Position numbers and translations under genes: made by a program. This document shows, one piece after another, positions 48,001 through 55,500 of a stretch of DNA of 64,000 nucleotides. The stretch is from Omphiscola glabra. Taxonomy: Eukaryota; Mollusca; Gastropoda; Lymnaeidae. How positions within the stretch are numbered: position 1 is the first letter of the stretch; the number at the start of each line of letters is the position of its first letter. The notes beneath the pieces are model-generated. The model had not been told where the DNA came from and made no database searches. It worked only from the letters and a program-made list of their open reading frames with translations. The stretch lies in NCBI GenBank assembly GCA_964017045.1, contig OZ024795.1:30728366-30792365 (forward strand), written 5' to 3'.

Positions 48001-48830
48001 ATCAGTACACTAGGTCAAATATATCAGTACACTAGGTCAAAAATATCAGTACATCAGGTCAAATATATCAGTACACCAGGTCAAATATATCAGTACACCA
48101 GGTCAAATATATCAGTACACCAGGTCAAATATATCAGTACACTAGGTCAAATATATCAGTACACTAGGTCAAATATATCAGTACACTTGGTCAAATATAT
48201 CAGTACACTAGGTCAAATATATCAGTACATTAGGTCAAATATATCAGTACACTAGGTCAAATATACCAGAACACTAGGTCAAATATATCAGTATTGCAAT
48301 AAACGACAAAAATAACAGTGTTTAACTTTTTTTTTTTAATTAAGTTTATTGACGAAGCCCGCCACCCCTTTTTTTTCCTTACACACATTTTTTTAAAACG
48401 TTAATATATTTCATATGTCTCAGTTAGAAATGGACCGCCATATCCCCCACTCCCCATCCAAACCACAATTTGGGTGTTTGCCCCGCGTTTGGAACAGTGG
48501 TCAAGAATGAAAACATTAGACATGCATAGAAACTTGTCTTAAATTTATCAGTGCCGTAGTTAGGGGCGGGAATGGTTGTCGGCGTTGATTGCTATTTATG
48601 ATAGCGGATAATATGGACAAAAAATTGTCAATGTTTTATTGCTTCAGTAAAATGTAACGTATACCTGGAGTGGCGCTAACAGAGCAATTTATATCAACAC
48701 TCTGTTTAACCTAGTGGGGTGGGGGGAAAAATGAATAAGTGTGATGGCACGCTTCTATGTTGTTATATTACTTACTAGACAGCGTAGAGGCTACAAGAAT
48801 CCACAATCCCAATAAAGTGAAGGTGATCAT
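35977..48830 (-). CDS. EGF / galactose-binding-like domain single-pass membrane protein, 9 coding exons
   Basis: Rebuilt from nine exons: 48776-48830, 46027-46164, 45086-45235, 44089-44277, 43354-43554, 41474-41668, 38394-38525, 36047-36235, 35977-36008. They join without a frame break into 426 residues, and all eight junctions are phase 1. Order: signal peptide (1-18), EGF-like module with eight Cys (20-63), galactose-binding-like module A (about 65-178), module B (about 178-309), second eight-Cys EGF-like module (311-353), transmembrane helix (about 377-401), short tail ending VLRCTQL. Six N-glycosylation sequons fall in the ectodomain. Gastropod proteins with this kind of EGF plus FTP/F5-8C-like lectin fold are usually cell-surface or secreted recognition molecules; a receptor or adhesion role is inferred, and the ligand is unknown. 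Introns carry many minisatellites and two transposons. The last exon is the least certain. Confidence 0.85.
36047..36235 (-). CDS. Receptor exon 8 (transmembrane)
   Basis: Acceptor TTCCTTTTCAG; donor GAAG|gtttga. It encodes a linker with NDTT sequon, then the hydrophobic stretch YYIILIIFIPVLLFHFMV continuing CLCIVLL, then basic NISRTLKSK, as expected of a type I membrane protein. Confidence 0.85.
36393..36465. repeat. 36-bp direct duplication in intron 7
   Basis: Two copies of AATAGACTGTGTAGACTGCA followed by ACCTTAG.GGCCA. Confidence 0.85.
36466..38393. other. Receptor intron 7
   Basis: No exon was found inside. About 37400-37960 looks like old interspersed repeat, including GTTTAGACCACTCGGCCACCCA. 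A similar phrase recurs at 45500-45523 in intron 2. Confidence 0.5.
38394..38525 (-). CDS. Receptor exon 7 (second EGF-like module)
   Basis: Acceptor CCTTTCACAG; donor ACAG|gtgggt. It encodes CAPPFYGYLCHQMCGVNC through CYRCVDGHSGTYCDT with eight Cys (residues 311, 320, 324, 328, 333, 339, 342, 351), an EGF-like pattern with the GxxGxxC ending. Confidence 0.9.
38868..39052 (+). mobile_element. hAT-like MITE, CAGGC...GCCTG family, copy 2
   Basis: 185 bp starting CAGGCTGCACAATATACGG and ending GTGGTGCAGGCCTG, with a perfect 8-bp duplication CTTTACAA (38860-38867 and 39053-39060). It lies in receptor intron 6. Confidence 0.9.
39273..40033. mobile_element. 761-bp DNA transposon remnant with palindromic 8-bp duplication
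   Basis: Termini TAGGGTGACCAAATGTCCC and TTTTGTCACCCTA are inverted; ACCTAGGT flanks both ends (39265-39272 and 40034-40041). Subterminal CCCGTTTTTTC motifs occur near both ends. A plus-strand open frame at 39443-39751 (102 residues, ending KKEVLSMAGTTAKYPQFKSY) may be a leftover of its protein; I cannot assign it. The 8-bp duplication suggests hAT. Confidence 0.75.
40093..40250 (+). mobile_element. SPIN-like hAT MITE with perfect 8-bp duplication
   Basis: 158 bp from TAGCGGTTCTCAACATAGGG to GTTTGAGAGCCACTG. ATCTAAGG flanks both sides (40085-40092 and 40251-40258). It contains TATGAAGTAGCAACG and GGGGGTCGCCACGACATGAG like its relatives at 1911-2283 and 61123-61318. It lacks the inner part of the left end. 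Confidence 0.92.
40440..40942. repeat. Minisatellite, 56-bp unit, 9 copies, in receptor intron 6
   Basis: Unit starts GTTAGCCAGACGGGCAGTTA and contains GAGATTGAACTCTGATTCTG. Copies are almost identical. Confidence 0.97.
41190..41490. repeat. Degenerate tandem repeat overlapping the exon 6 splice donor
   Basis: About four diverged copies, 70-80 bp each, of a unit containing GGTCAACTCACCTCCATAAG and GGCTGGGCACCGGAAAATG. The unit includes the donor of receptor exon 6 (minus strand TATGGAG|GTGAGTTGAC), so donor-like sequences recur downstream in the intron. Confidence 0.65.
41474..41668 (-). CDS. Receptor exon 6 (second half of galactose-binding-like module B)
   Basis: It encodes YILEGFSDVYNESVFSV through FSVCDFRAYG, matching the typical C-terminal half of such modules (a paired-Cys strand, ending C-D-F-R-A-Y-G). 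The acceptor is weak: AATAAAG preceded by an A run and a C run (opposite the G run at 41691-41713). Confidence 0.8.
42045..42670. repeat. Minisatellite, 55-bp unit, 11 copies, in receptor intron 5
   Basis: Unit contains GACCTTATTCATGATCGATG and TTGCTATACAATACTGCAA. Copies differ mainly at TTATTC/TTGTTC. Confidence 0.97.
42838..42992. repeat. Minisatellite, 39-bp unit, 4 copies, in receptor intron 5
   Basis: Unit reads GTCACCTGAAACCCAATACG followed by AAAATGTGTATGTAAAAGT. Confidence 0.95.
43354..43554 (-). CDS. Receptor exon 5 (first half of module B)
   Basis: Acceptor TTTTCCACCAG; donor AATG|gtgcgc. It encodes RDLALKKFTNQSTNGFLKW, AVNGQGAWDCDVLE and PVWSVYFGNTHYIQELDV, the classic FTP-type start (LAL-K-TNQS, AV-G, W-V-LG-Y-I). 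Two sequons, NQS and NDS. Confidence 0.92.
43797..44000. repeat. Minisatellite, 30-bp unit, about 7 copies, in receptor intron 4
   Basis: Unit reads TTCATGTGCGGAATTTTCTT followed by GTGCGGAATA, itself built of two 15-bp halves. The open frames here are read-through. Confidence 0.95.
44089..44277 (-). CDS. Receptor exon 4 (second half of module A)
   Basis: Acceptor TTTTGTTCCCAG; donor GGAG|gtaaga. It encodes DRPIISLHVYDVNNQSGEC through LTFDIPTLICSIHVSG, a beta-rich segment with three Cys and one sequon. Confidence 0.92.
44888..45088. repeat. 68-bp tandem repeat, 3 copies, carrying the exon 3 splice donor
   Basis: Unit starts GTCACCTAGCAACCTGTTCC and ends CTGTTCAATTACCATG. On the minus strand the unit begins CATG|GTAATTGAACAGG, which is exactly the exon 3 / intron 3 boundary, so the intron starts with three successive copies of its own donor region. 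Confidence 0.93.
45086..45235 (-). CDS. Receptor exon 3 (first half of module A)
   Basis: Acceptor ATGTTGCTCTCAG (chosen over a second AG nine bases on because of its pyrimidine tract); donor CATG|gtaatt. It encodes SQGFNGPRNISSLSQYQAPC and VELIFKNSITVTWLRLGLV; the S-I-T-V-T-W-L-R-L strand is typical of gastropod lectin-like modules. Confidence 0.87.
45236..46026. other. Receptor intron 2
   Basis: About 45370-45525 resembles an old interspersed repeat; a minisatellite lies at 45729-45897. No further exon. Confidence 0.5.
45729..45897. repeat. Minisatellite, 22-bp unit, about 8 copies, in receptor intron 2
   Basis: Unit reads AAAGTTGAGGAACCACTTGT plus TA. Confidence 0.94.
46027..46164 (-). 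CDS. Receptor exon 2 (first EGF-like module)
   Basis: Acceptor TTTATTGTTGAAG; donor ATAA|gtgggt. It encodes CDHGWFGQHCLLMCHCVEAG through CAAGYFGHACQI with eight Cys (20, 29, 33, 35, 40, 46, 53, 62) and the two GWFG / GYFG turns usual in these snail modules. Confidence 0.93.
46166..46292. repeat. Minisatellite, 26-bp unit, about 4.5 copies, at the exon 2 acceptor
   Basis: Unit reads TGTTCAACAATAAACGTGCA followed by TGTAAA. On the minus strand TTTATTGTTGAA repeats and the copy nearest exon 2 supplies its acceptor (TTTATTGTTGAAG). Confidence 0.93.
46586..47484 (+). mobile_element. pogo/Tigger-like DNA transposon, internally deleted
   Basis: 899 bp with inverted ends CAGTAGAAGTCCATTAGTCC and GGATTATCGGACTTCTACTG, and TA duplicated at both sides (46584-46585, 47485-47486), the Tc1/mariner-pogo signature. 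A plus-strand frame at 46948-47211 ends with ISWAEAAESPNKFISFAEAS and FHIIRNKFYTKRKK, which resembles the C-terminal tail of pogo/Tigger transposases; the DNA-binding and DDE regions are missing. It lies in receptor intron 1. Confidence 0.87.
47925..48295. repeat. Minisatellite, 22-bp unit, about 17 copies, in receptor intron 1
   Basis: Unit reads ACACTAGGTCAAATATATCA plus GT. Confidence 0.97.
48296..48775. other. Remainder of receptor intron 1
   Basis: A/T-rich sequence with a T run at 48331-48340 and short G runs. No exon found. Confidence 0.5.
48776..48830 (-). CDS. Receptor exon 1 (signal peptide)
   Basis: ATG at 48830, MITFTLLGLWILVASTLS, donor CTA|gtaagt. An 18-residue hydrophobic leader that leads in frame into the first EGF-like module. 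It is the only ATG with a signal-like sequence upstream of exon 2. Confidence 0.85.
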
Positions 48831-49214
48831 TCACGACCGTAGAGTAAGTCACTGTTACGTGAAGGACTCCGGAAGTAACCGAAAGTGTGTCAATGGATAT
48901 CTCTGGGATTGGATAGCGTCATAAACAACTCATGGTTTTGGGGGGTGAAATGTTTATGGCAATCTTCTCGTGCTGCAATATACTTTTATATACCTTTCCA
49001 AGACTCCTTTGGCTGTCTTTGGTACCTGCCTTTTTTTATTTTTTTATTTTAATTATTGTCATTTTAATTATTGTGTTTTGTTAAACAAAAGTTTTGACGG
49101 TGAAATATTGACTCAGAAAACCGGAAACATTTCCTTATTTCAGAAATGGGCCCAAAAAGTGCAAAATACATGTTCTCGAACTGACGGTGTGCAGCCAGGT
49201 GTGATTTAGAGGTT
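48831..49214. other. 5' flank of the receptor gene
   Basis: No clear TATA box or exon; a non-coding first exon could lie here. Confidence 0.4.
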
Positions 49215-49590
49215 TGCGTTTAGCTCTTATCGTCATTTTCATTCTTCTTCTGTCCGCTGCTACCAGGGTACACCAAAAGACTTGGCGATGTACCGCAGAG
49301 TGTGGGGCCCGCTGAAGCTTCGTGTTGTGGATTTTGAGTGTGTCCTTAAAATTATCAATGCACCGCCGGCGTGGTCTTCCTCTGGCCTGAAACCGGATTG
49401 ACTGCTGTTGTAGACGTGCAGTCGAGGATGGTTGACCGACATTCTGACCAGATGGCCAAACGAATTAATTTGCGGGACTCAAAGTTATGCACTCGAACCA
49501 ACAAACTGATAGATGTCATACCGAGTGTAAAATTGGCCTGCCAATGCATTGAATTATGTGAGAAAAGTTTTATGCGTGACCACACGTGAT
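49215..49590 (-). mobile_element. LINE fragment, C-terminal end of ORF2
   Basis: On minus, frames give GHLVRMSVNHPRLHVYN, then after a frame shift GRPRRRCIDNFKDTLKIHN and LQRAPHSAVHRQVFW. The order GH-RM ... GRPRRR-IDN-K is characteristic of the C-terminal tail of many non-LTR retrotransposon proteins. Frames are broken, so it is dead. Confidence 0.75.
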
Positions 49591-49592
49591 GC

Positions 49593-49905
49593 CCTACTCT
49601 TGATTGTTAGTATTATGTTTGATTACACTTGATGCCCTCCCGTCATTGTTAGTTTTATGTTTGATCACACTTGATGCCCTACTCTTGATTGTTAGTTTTA
49701 TGCTTGATCACACTTGATGCCCTACCCTTGATTGTTAGTTTTATGTTTGATCACACTTGATGCCCTACTCTTGATTGTTAGTTTTATGCTTGATCACACT
49801 TGATGCCCTACCCTTGATTGTTAGTTTTATGTTTGATCATACTTGATGCCCTACTCTTGTTAGTTTTTGTGTACGATCACACTTGATGCCCTAATCATGA
49901 CTTTT
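49593..49905. repeat. Minisatellite, 43-bp unit, about 7 copies
   Basis: Unit contains TTTGATCACACTTGATGCCC and TACTCTTGATTGTTAGTTTT. It starts where the LINE fragment stops, and GCGTGACCACACGTGATGCC at the edge is a diverged first unit. Confidence 0.95.
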
Positions 49906-50396
49906 AGTTTTGTCCTGGGCTGAATGAAATATCACTAGTTCGAATTTTATATCATCAGCATCTACTTTAGACTTAAGCGGAGGTGCTACTGAGAGTTCTA
50001 ATTTTTTCTTCGTTTGTCTTCTAAATACGTCAAATAGGGAAATGGTGTCGGTGGGCCGGAGCGCGAGCTTTAGTGCCCCCCCCCCCCCCCCGGCAACCCC
50101 CACACGGCCCGACGACAGGAACCCCCACATGGCCTGTCCGTCACAGTCTGATGAGTCTGCCACAAATCTTAACACCCCCCCCCCCCCCAAACCCCCTATT
50201 AAAGTCAGTGACACTTTCGAATTAAAACAATTGTTTAAAAAATTAACAAATAAATAAGATTTACTCTTAATCACACTTCACTAATGTCACTATTAAACTA
50301 CTAAATTTATGACAGTGACATCTTCTGAGCTCTCTGAATACATCCATCACAACAGAAAGTTAAACTTAAACATCACTGTCATTTTCAGGTTTTATC
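49906..50396. other. Gene-free stretch with two C runs
   Basis: C runs at 50078-50092 and 50173-50187, about 95 bp apart, suggest a local duplication. Open frames through them on both strands are not supported as genes. Confidence 0.45.
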
Positions 50397-50571
50397 AATT
50401 CGGGTCATTTGTGGTAGTTTATTTTAGTTAAACTGAAGAAGTAAGTTTACAAACAAATAATAGTCCATTCACTTTCATTTGATACCAAATATACTCTTGC
50501 AAGCTAACAATAATATTTATTTTAAAAAAAACAACCTCTCACTCTTGAATCCCGTTTCGGAATGGCTGCAG
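50397..50571. repeat. Single arm of the fold-back element family
   Basis: It matches the right arm of 30684-31111 (GTCATTTGTGGTAGTTTATT, TTTCATTTGATACC, CCTCTCACTCTTGAATCCCG) with many substitutions. Confidence 0.75.
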
Positions 50572-50665
50572 CCTGCGTATCGATAAAATTGCTTGATATA
50601 TCAGTTAGGTTTATATTTATTTTGTTATTTAGCTTTATAAATGTATTATTTGTAGATTGTGGTAT

Positions 50666-50783
50666 GTCAGGATGGCCGAGTGGTCTAAGGCGCCAGACTC
50701 AAGGTTGATATCTTCCCATGATTCATGGGATAGGTTGTTCTGGTCCACGAATGTGGGCGTGGGTTCAAATCCCACTTCTGACA
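50666..50783 (+). tRNA. tRNA-Leu (anticodon CAA) with a 34-bp intron
   Basis: Acceptor stem GTCAGGA (50666-50672) pairs with TTCTGAC (50776-50782), with one G-T. A-box TGGCCGAGTGGTC and B-box GGGTTCAAATCCC are intact. Exon 1 ends CTCAAG at 50703 with anticodon CAA at 50700-50702; exon 2 restarts TTCTGG at 50738. The intron after the base 3' of the anticodon is standard for nuclear tRNA-Leu-CAA. The variable arm TCCACGAATGTGGGC is long, as in type II tRNAs. A T run (about 50787-50798) provides the Pol III terminator. Confidence 0.97.
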
Positions 50784-50786
50784 AAG

Positions 50787-50798
50787 TTTTTTTTTTTT
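50787..50798 (+). terminator. Pol III T-run terminator of the tRNA
   Basis: Twelve or so T residues begin four bases past the discriminator base. Confidence 0.85.
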
Positions 50799-50800
50799 AG

Positions 50801-50820
50801 CTTCAAATCCCACTTCTGAT
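50801..50820 (+). pseudogene. Duplicated 3' end of the tRNA
   Basis: CTTCAAATCCCACTTCTGAT repeats the T-arm and acceptor 3' strand of the tRNA just past its terminator: a short tandem or retro-derived duplication. Confidence 0.7.
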
Positions 50821-51862
50821 ATTTTTATAGCAATTCAAATCTAATTTAGTGGCAAGGTGGCAGACACATGTTATGTAACAACAAAAATATCAAATTTTTT
50901 ACCCACCTTTTAACAAGTTATATAACATTTTTTAATATTATAAAACATTTCTAGCACCACCCCACCCACCCACCATAACAAATTGGTCAGAAATATTATT
51001 TTACAAAAATGTGCCGATTATTATTGTAAGCAAATACTGCAATTTAGTTTGTAATAATCCAGGCTAATTTTGTAAATTTGAAAAGCAGAAATTTATCACA
51101 CAAAAATAAAAGCTAAAAAAAAAACTACAAATGATATATTTTATATATAACAATGCTTTTGACCACCCCCACCCTATATAACACAGTATAACAAAATGAT
51201 AAACTGCCCCCACCCCTTTTGCATTATATAATATAACAAGCATTTGACACATACTTCAATTTTTACTTGGACCATTATAATTTTTGTGTGTAAATTAGTT
51301 GTAAAGGGAATTTAATAATACTGAGCAGATTAATGAAGGAAATATTATAGTACAATTTATATTATTATTATTATTATATAATTACAACTCTTGAAAATGT
51401 ACACATAAATGATAGACTTTAACATAAAAGTGGTTGACCGGAACATGAGACATTTTATTTTACAGATTTGTAATATAGTCTAGTAGCCATCAGTAGTGTT
51501 AATGATAATTTTTCTTGTCATTACTATCATTTGTTGAGGCCTTATCCCATAAACAAGTAATAGAGACACTAAATGAGTACTATAATTAAAGCTATATTAC
51601 AGTTTCTTTACAGCAGTGTAGTATGCCATTTATCCTTTTGATTGAACTGCTAGAAGTTTATAACATTAAATTTTAAGTGCTCAACAATATAAAAAAAGAC
51701 AAGAAAACTTTGATCTAAATTTAAAGTGTACAAGTAAAATTATCTATTTAAAAAGTATTAAATTTACTCAGACTCACTAATTATTTATTCATAATAAATT
51801 ATTTAGGTAGGCTGCACTTATTGAAAATCTTTTCATCATACAATACATAACTGTCCTTATAC
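50821..51862. other. Gene-free A/T-rich stretch
   Basis: Very A/T-rich with short CCACCCCACCC tracts. The 62-residue minus frame at 51064-51252 is of low-complexity composition. Confidence 0.5.
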
Positions 51863-51909
51863 CTGCTGGTACTTTTGGTCTATAATTGCCAATGTGGCAT
51901 CGTATGGAA
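51863..51909 (-). CDS. Possible isolated internal exon
   Basis: A strong acceptor (CCACCCTCCCTGTTTCAG) and a donor (CAGCAG|gtataag) bracket 47 bp. One frame reads PYDATLAIIDQKYQQ. It lies downstream of the NDUFS6-like gene and has no in-phase partner there. It could belong to an overlapping gene or be a chance match. Confidence 0.35.
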
Positions 51910-52161
51910 CTGAAACAGGGAGGGTGGCATTGTCAGCTTTAAAAAAAAATGTTTAAGATCTTAAAAACATGTTGTTCTGATCCTATCGAGGAGCTGTTGG
52001 AAATTAAACTTGGTTAAAGCACAACTTTATTGACTCACCATTTAATAACACAAGCAGGAAAAACAGTTAACTAAGAAACATTTTTATTGACATTTATGAA
52101 ATTTTTGTCAACCACCAATGCCTACCTAAAGTCTCACCAAATTAAAAAAAAAAGAATCTTG

Positions 52162-52228
52162 ATCTTCATTAATAAATATTATTCTTAAGAAATGTCCAAT
52201 CCTTCTTAAAACTCCATAGCCCATCCAG
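52162..52228 (+). repeat. 67-bp dispersed repeat, copy 1
   Basis: It shares AAATGTCCAATCCTTCTTAA and ACTCCATAGCCCATCCAG with 59102-59169; just downstream of the NDUFS6-like polyadenylation signal. Confidence 0.85.
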
Positions 52229-52271
52229 AAGGTACAAGATAAAAAAACAAAACAATCTTTATCAAGCGTTC

Positions 52272-52277
52272 TTTATT
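52272..52277 (-). terminator. Polyadenylation signal of the NDUFS6-like gene
   Basis: TTTATT on plus is AATAAA on minus, about 150 bp past the stop codon. The transcript end is probably near 52250. Confidence 0.65.
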
Positions 52278-52422
52278 TCCAGAAAGCTGATATTTCTCTA
52301 GAGCTTTCACTCATGTTGAGTCCTCACAAAGCCAAACTCCATCCTTAGAAAATGTCAGTATATACAAAACTCAACTTAAAGTTATGATCGTAATTCCTTT
52401 TAATATTTCTAAACGGTCATCT

Positions 52423-52557
52423 TCATCTTGAGTCTCCTTTCATCTGTTGCAGGTATTCATCATATGTTATGCTTTGACCGTGCTTCACTTCATTGTAATA
52501 TTTCTTCTGAATGAATTTTCTCCCAGAGTAGCCACAAACTCCAACTTCTGGTTTATC
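52423..52557 (-). CDS. NDUFS6: NDUFS6-like exon 4
   Basis: Acceptor TTTTTTTGCAG. It encodes DKPEVGVCGYSGRKFIQKKY, the long tail KHGQSITYDEYLQQMKGDSR and a TGA stop. The second Cys of CGYC is Ser (TCT). Confidence 0.88.
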   Translation of the reverse strand, partial: DKPEVGVCGYSGRKFIQKKYYNEVKHGQSITYDEYLQQMKGDSR

Positions 52558-55500
52558 CTGCAAAAAAATATATTTATTTAAATTTATTTTGCCTTGTAAA
52601 AAAAAAAAAGATTCAGATTCAGCTGTTTTACTCATGTTTCATTCAGAAATACTATAAACTTTGAAATATAGTTTGGCCACCTAACATAATAATTTCACAA
52701 AAGAGACCAAAGACAAAACATTTATTTCCCAACCCCAAACTCAAGAAAAGTTATTAAACTGACCTATATTACATAAATCAGTCTTCTAAATTAAACAACT
52801 CTTATAACCTGGCTTATGAAAACCTGTGTATTATGAAAACACCTGTATTATAAAAGCATTTTTTTTTAAAATGTGGTTAGCACAATATTTTAAAGAAAAA
52901 TGTATAATCTGATCTGTTTTAAGATTCTTATAACTTTTAGGTAACTCAGATATGGGTCAAAATGTTCCATTTTCACTTGCAAACATCTAACACTTTCTAA
53001 TCCTTGAAAAGAAATTATTTTAAAACACCGTGGTAAAATTATTAATTTTAAACACACATTTAGAGCAGGCAATTTTGAAAGTCGTCCATTCCCGACTTAA
53101 CATAATTAATATAACTTGGTAACATGAGGATAACAGGTAGAAAATTTTAAAACAATTTAGTTGGCATCTCAAATTCATTATAATTAAGGAAATTGAATAC
53201 TTCTTTTAAAGCACTTGTCTAAATTATAAGGCAGTGGTCAGCAACCCACAGCTCTGGACCAGAATGCAGCTCCCAAAATATTTTCTTAACAGTCAATAGA
53301 TATAATTTACTCAAATAATGTTTCCAACCCCTTCCACATGCCATCATTGTATTATTCCAAGTGTTGACTGTACTACACTACTTTATGCATTATGGTCATG
53401 GAACAGTAACTAAACCAAGTGTGAGGGCAAGCCAGTTTATAAATGCAAACAATTAATATTGTTTAGGAAGTTTGGTTGCTCATTGCTAATACTGAAGTGC
53501 TCCAGCTCTTGTTCCAAAAGCTTATTGGACACAAGCTGATTTTAAGTCTTGAATAACTTTTTTAATATATACTTCTTTCCTGAGTATGAGCTTGAAATAG
53601 TCCAGGTTTCTGTTCATTTTCTAGCATTCTGAATTGTTTCTTTTCCTCTTTAATTTAATTTAAATTGTGAATTAAATGACTTGACCCATTTGAAACATAA
53701 TTTTATGTGAGTTTTAATAACAAACCAGATTGATATAGACTTTAGGGTGACCCAAGGCTCCACAGCTGTTTGACCATACATGGTTTGCATTTACCACCAC
53801 AACTGGATCCTCGGCAATCAGATTAATTGCCCATTGGGAATTTATCTAAGATGATAAAGGAATTAAGGTACAGTTGTCAACAGTAAGATATGTACATAGG
53901 TAAATTGTGAAAATCTTTACTTAAAATAACTTTACAATTAGCTGATAAAAAAAATAGTATAACAAATTAAGATTACATTATCAACTCTATAACTACTGTG
54001 TGTAAATAAATCAGCTTTTAAAATAGGTGTGGTATCATAGAATTACTATATATTGAATTGGCTTTACTAAATTGTTTATTTTGTTCCTTTTAAGATCTAT
54101 TCTTTTTTTTTTAAATTTAACTTACAAGCAAATATAAAACTTCTACTTCCCAGGAAACAAAGTTTTGAATTATGGAAGCATCTTTGCATTGTACATTCCA
54201 TATATTAAAATGAGTTAGATGTAAAATTACTAGGCTTTCAAAGTGAGGTAAGATTTTTCAATTACCACTCACGTTCCAATAATTGCTTTAGTAAAAATTA
54301 TTTCAAACTATGCATTTTATGTTTAACATTTTTATTATTTACTTCAAAATCGATGCATTTGAATTAGGAGACAGAAAATTTTATATCTCTATATATAAAA
54401 ATTGCATAATATTTTTTAATGCAACGGAATTTAAGTCAATCTAAATGCAGACAAAATTTCTGTATGCAATAAGTAAAGTTACATAAATTAAAAACAATTT
54501 TCATCAAACATGCAGCAAAAGATATTAAAGAAGAAAACATTACCAGTTTATCTTTATCTACAAAGCGCAAGTTTCTGTAATCATCTTTCTCCCACAGCTT
54601 GAAAAAATAAATAAATACAAATTACTTAATAAATATACTAATACATTTCAATAAATATGACACCTGATGATGTGAAAGTGATATATGTGGCTCAATGACA
54701 TTACTAACCTCTTTTCTTAACAAATTTCAGTGTAACACCTAAATAAATAATATACTCCTCTCTACCAGCTTTTAAAATTCCTTACTACTGCAATTATAGT
54801 AGGCATTATTATTAAAATTGGTTATCAAAATTTACGCTTGACGGTTCCACCTGTTTCCCCTTTGCACTAGGTCATAGATTTTAGCTTAGAAAATTTATGC
54901 TCAAGTTAGGGGGACTAAATTAAGGGTCAAATTTACACTACCTAAACACTTGCCTTAGACTTAGAAAGATCCTGAACATCAAATGGCCAAACATCATCAC
55001 CAACAAAGACTTAATGGAAAGGGCATACTATGAACCTATTGCTGAAGTCAGCATAAGGAAAAGATGGAGGTGGATAGGGCTCACTCTTCGTAAACCCCCA
55101 GATAACATCACCAAAAAATCCAGAACATGGAATCACAGGGAAAAAGAAATAGTGAAAGGCCAAAGAATATATGGAGATGTGAGCTAGAGGCACACGCACA
55201 ATGTATGGGATACACTTGTAAGCAATTGGAAAGGAAAACACAGGACCGCAATTCTTGAAGATGGCCTTTTCCCCAGGTATGGCAAAAGGCATAAGTAAGC
55301 AAGTTAGGGATACTGACTAAGCATTCACGTTAGATAGAGCTGTAGATTTCAGATTTGAAGGTTGTTGTAAAACTTTTTAAAAATAAAATTTGCATGAGTT
55401 TTGTTTATTGTAAGCCTTTTTCCCTTTAGAATGTGTTGATGTTAAACTTTTTTTTCCATCAATATTAAAATGTTCTTAGATGCTATCACTTTTATGTAAC

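Noticed and set aside
50042..50257. 71-residue proline-rich plus frame
   Set aside because: Proline comes from two poly-C runs; the minus frame over the same tract is also open.
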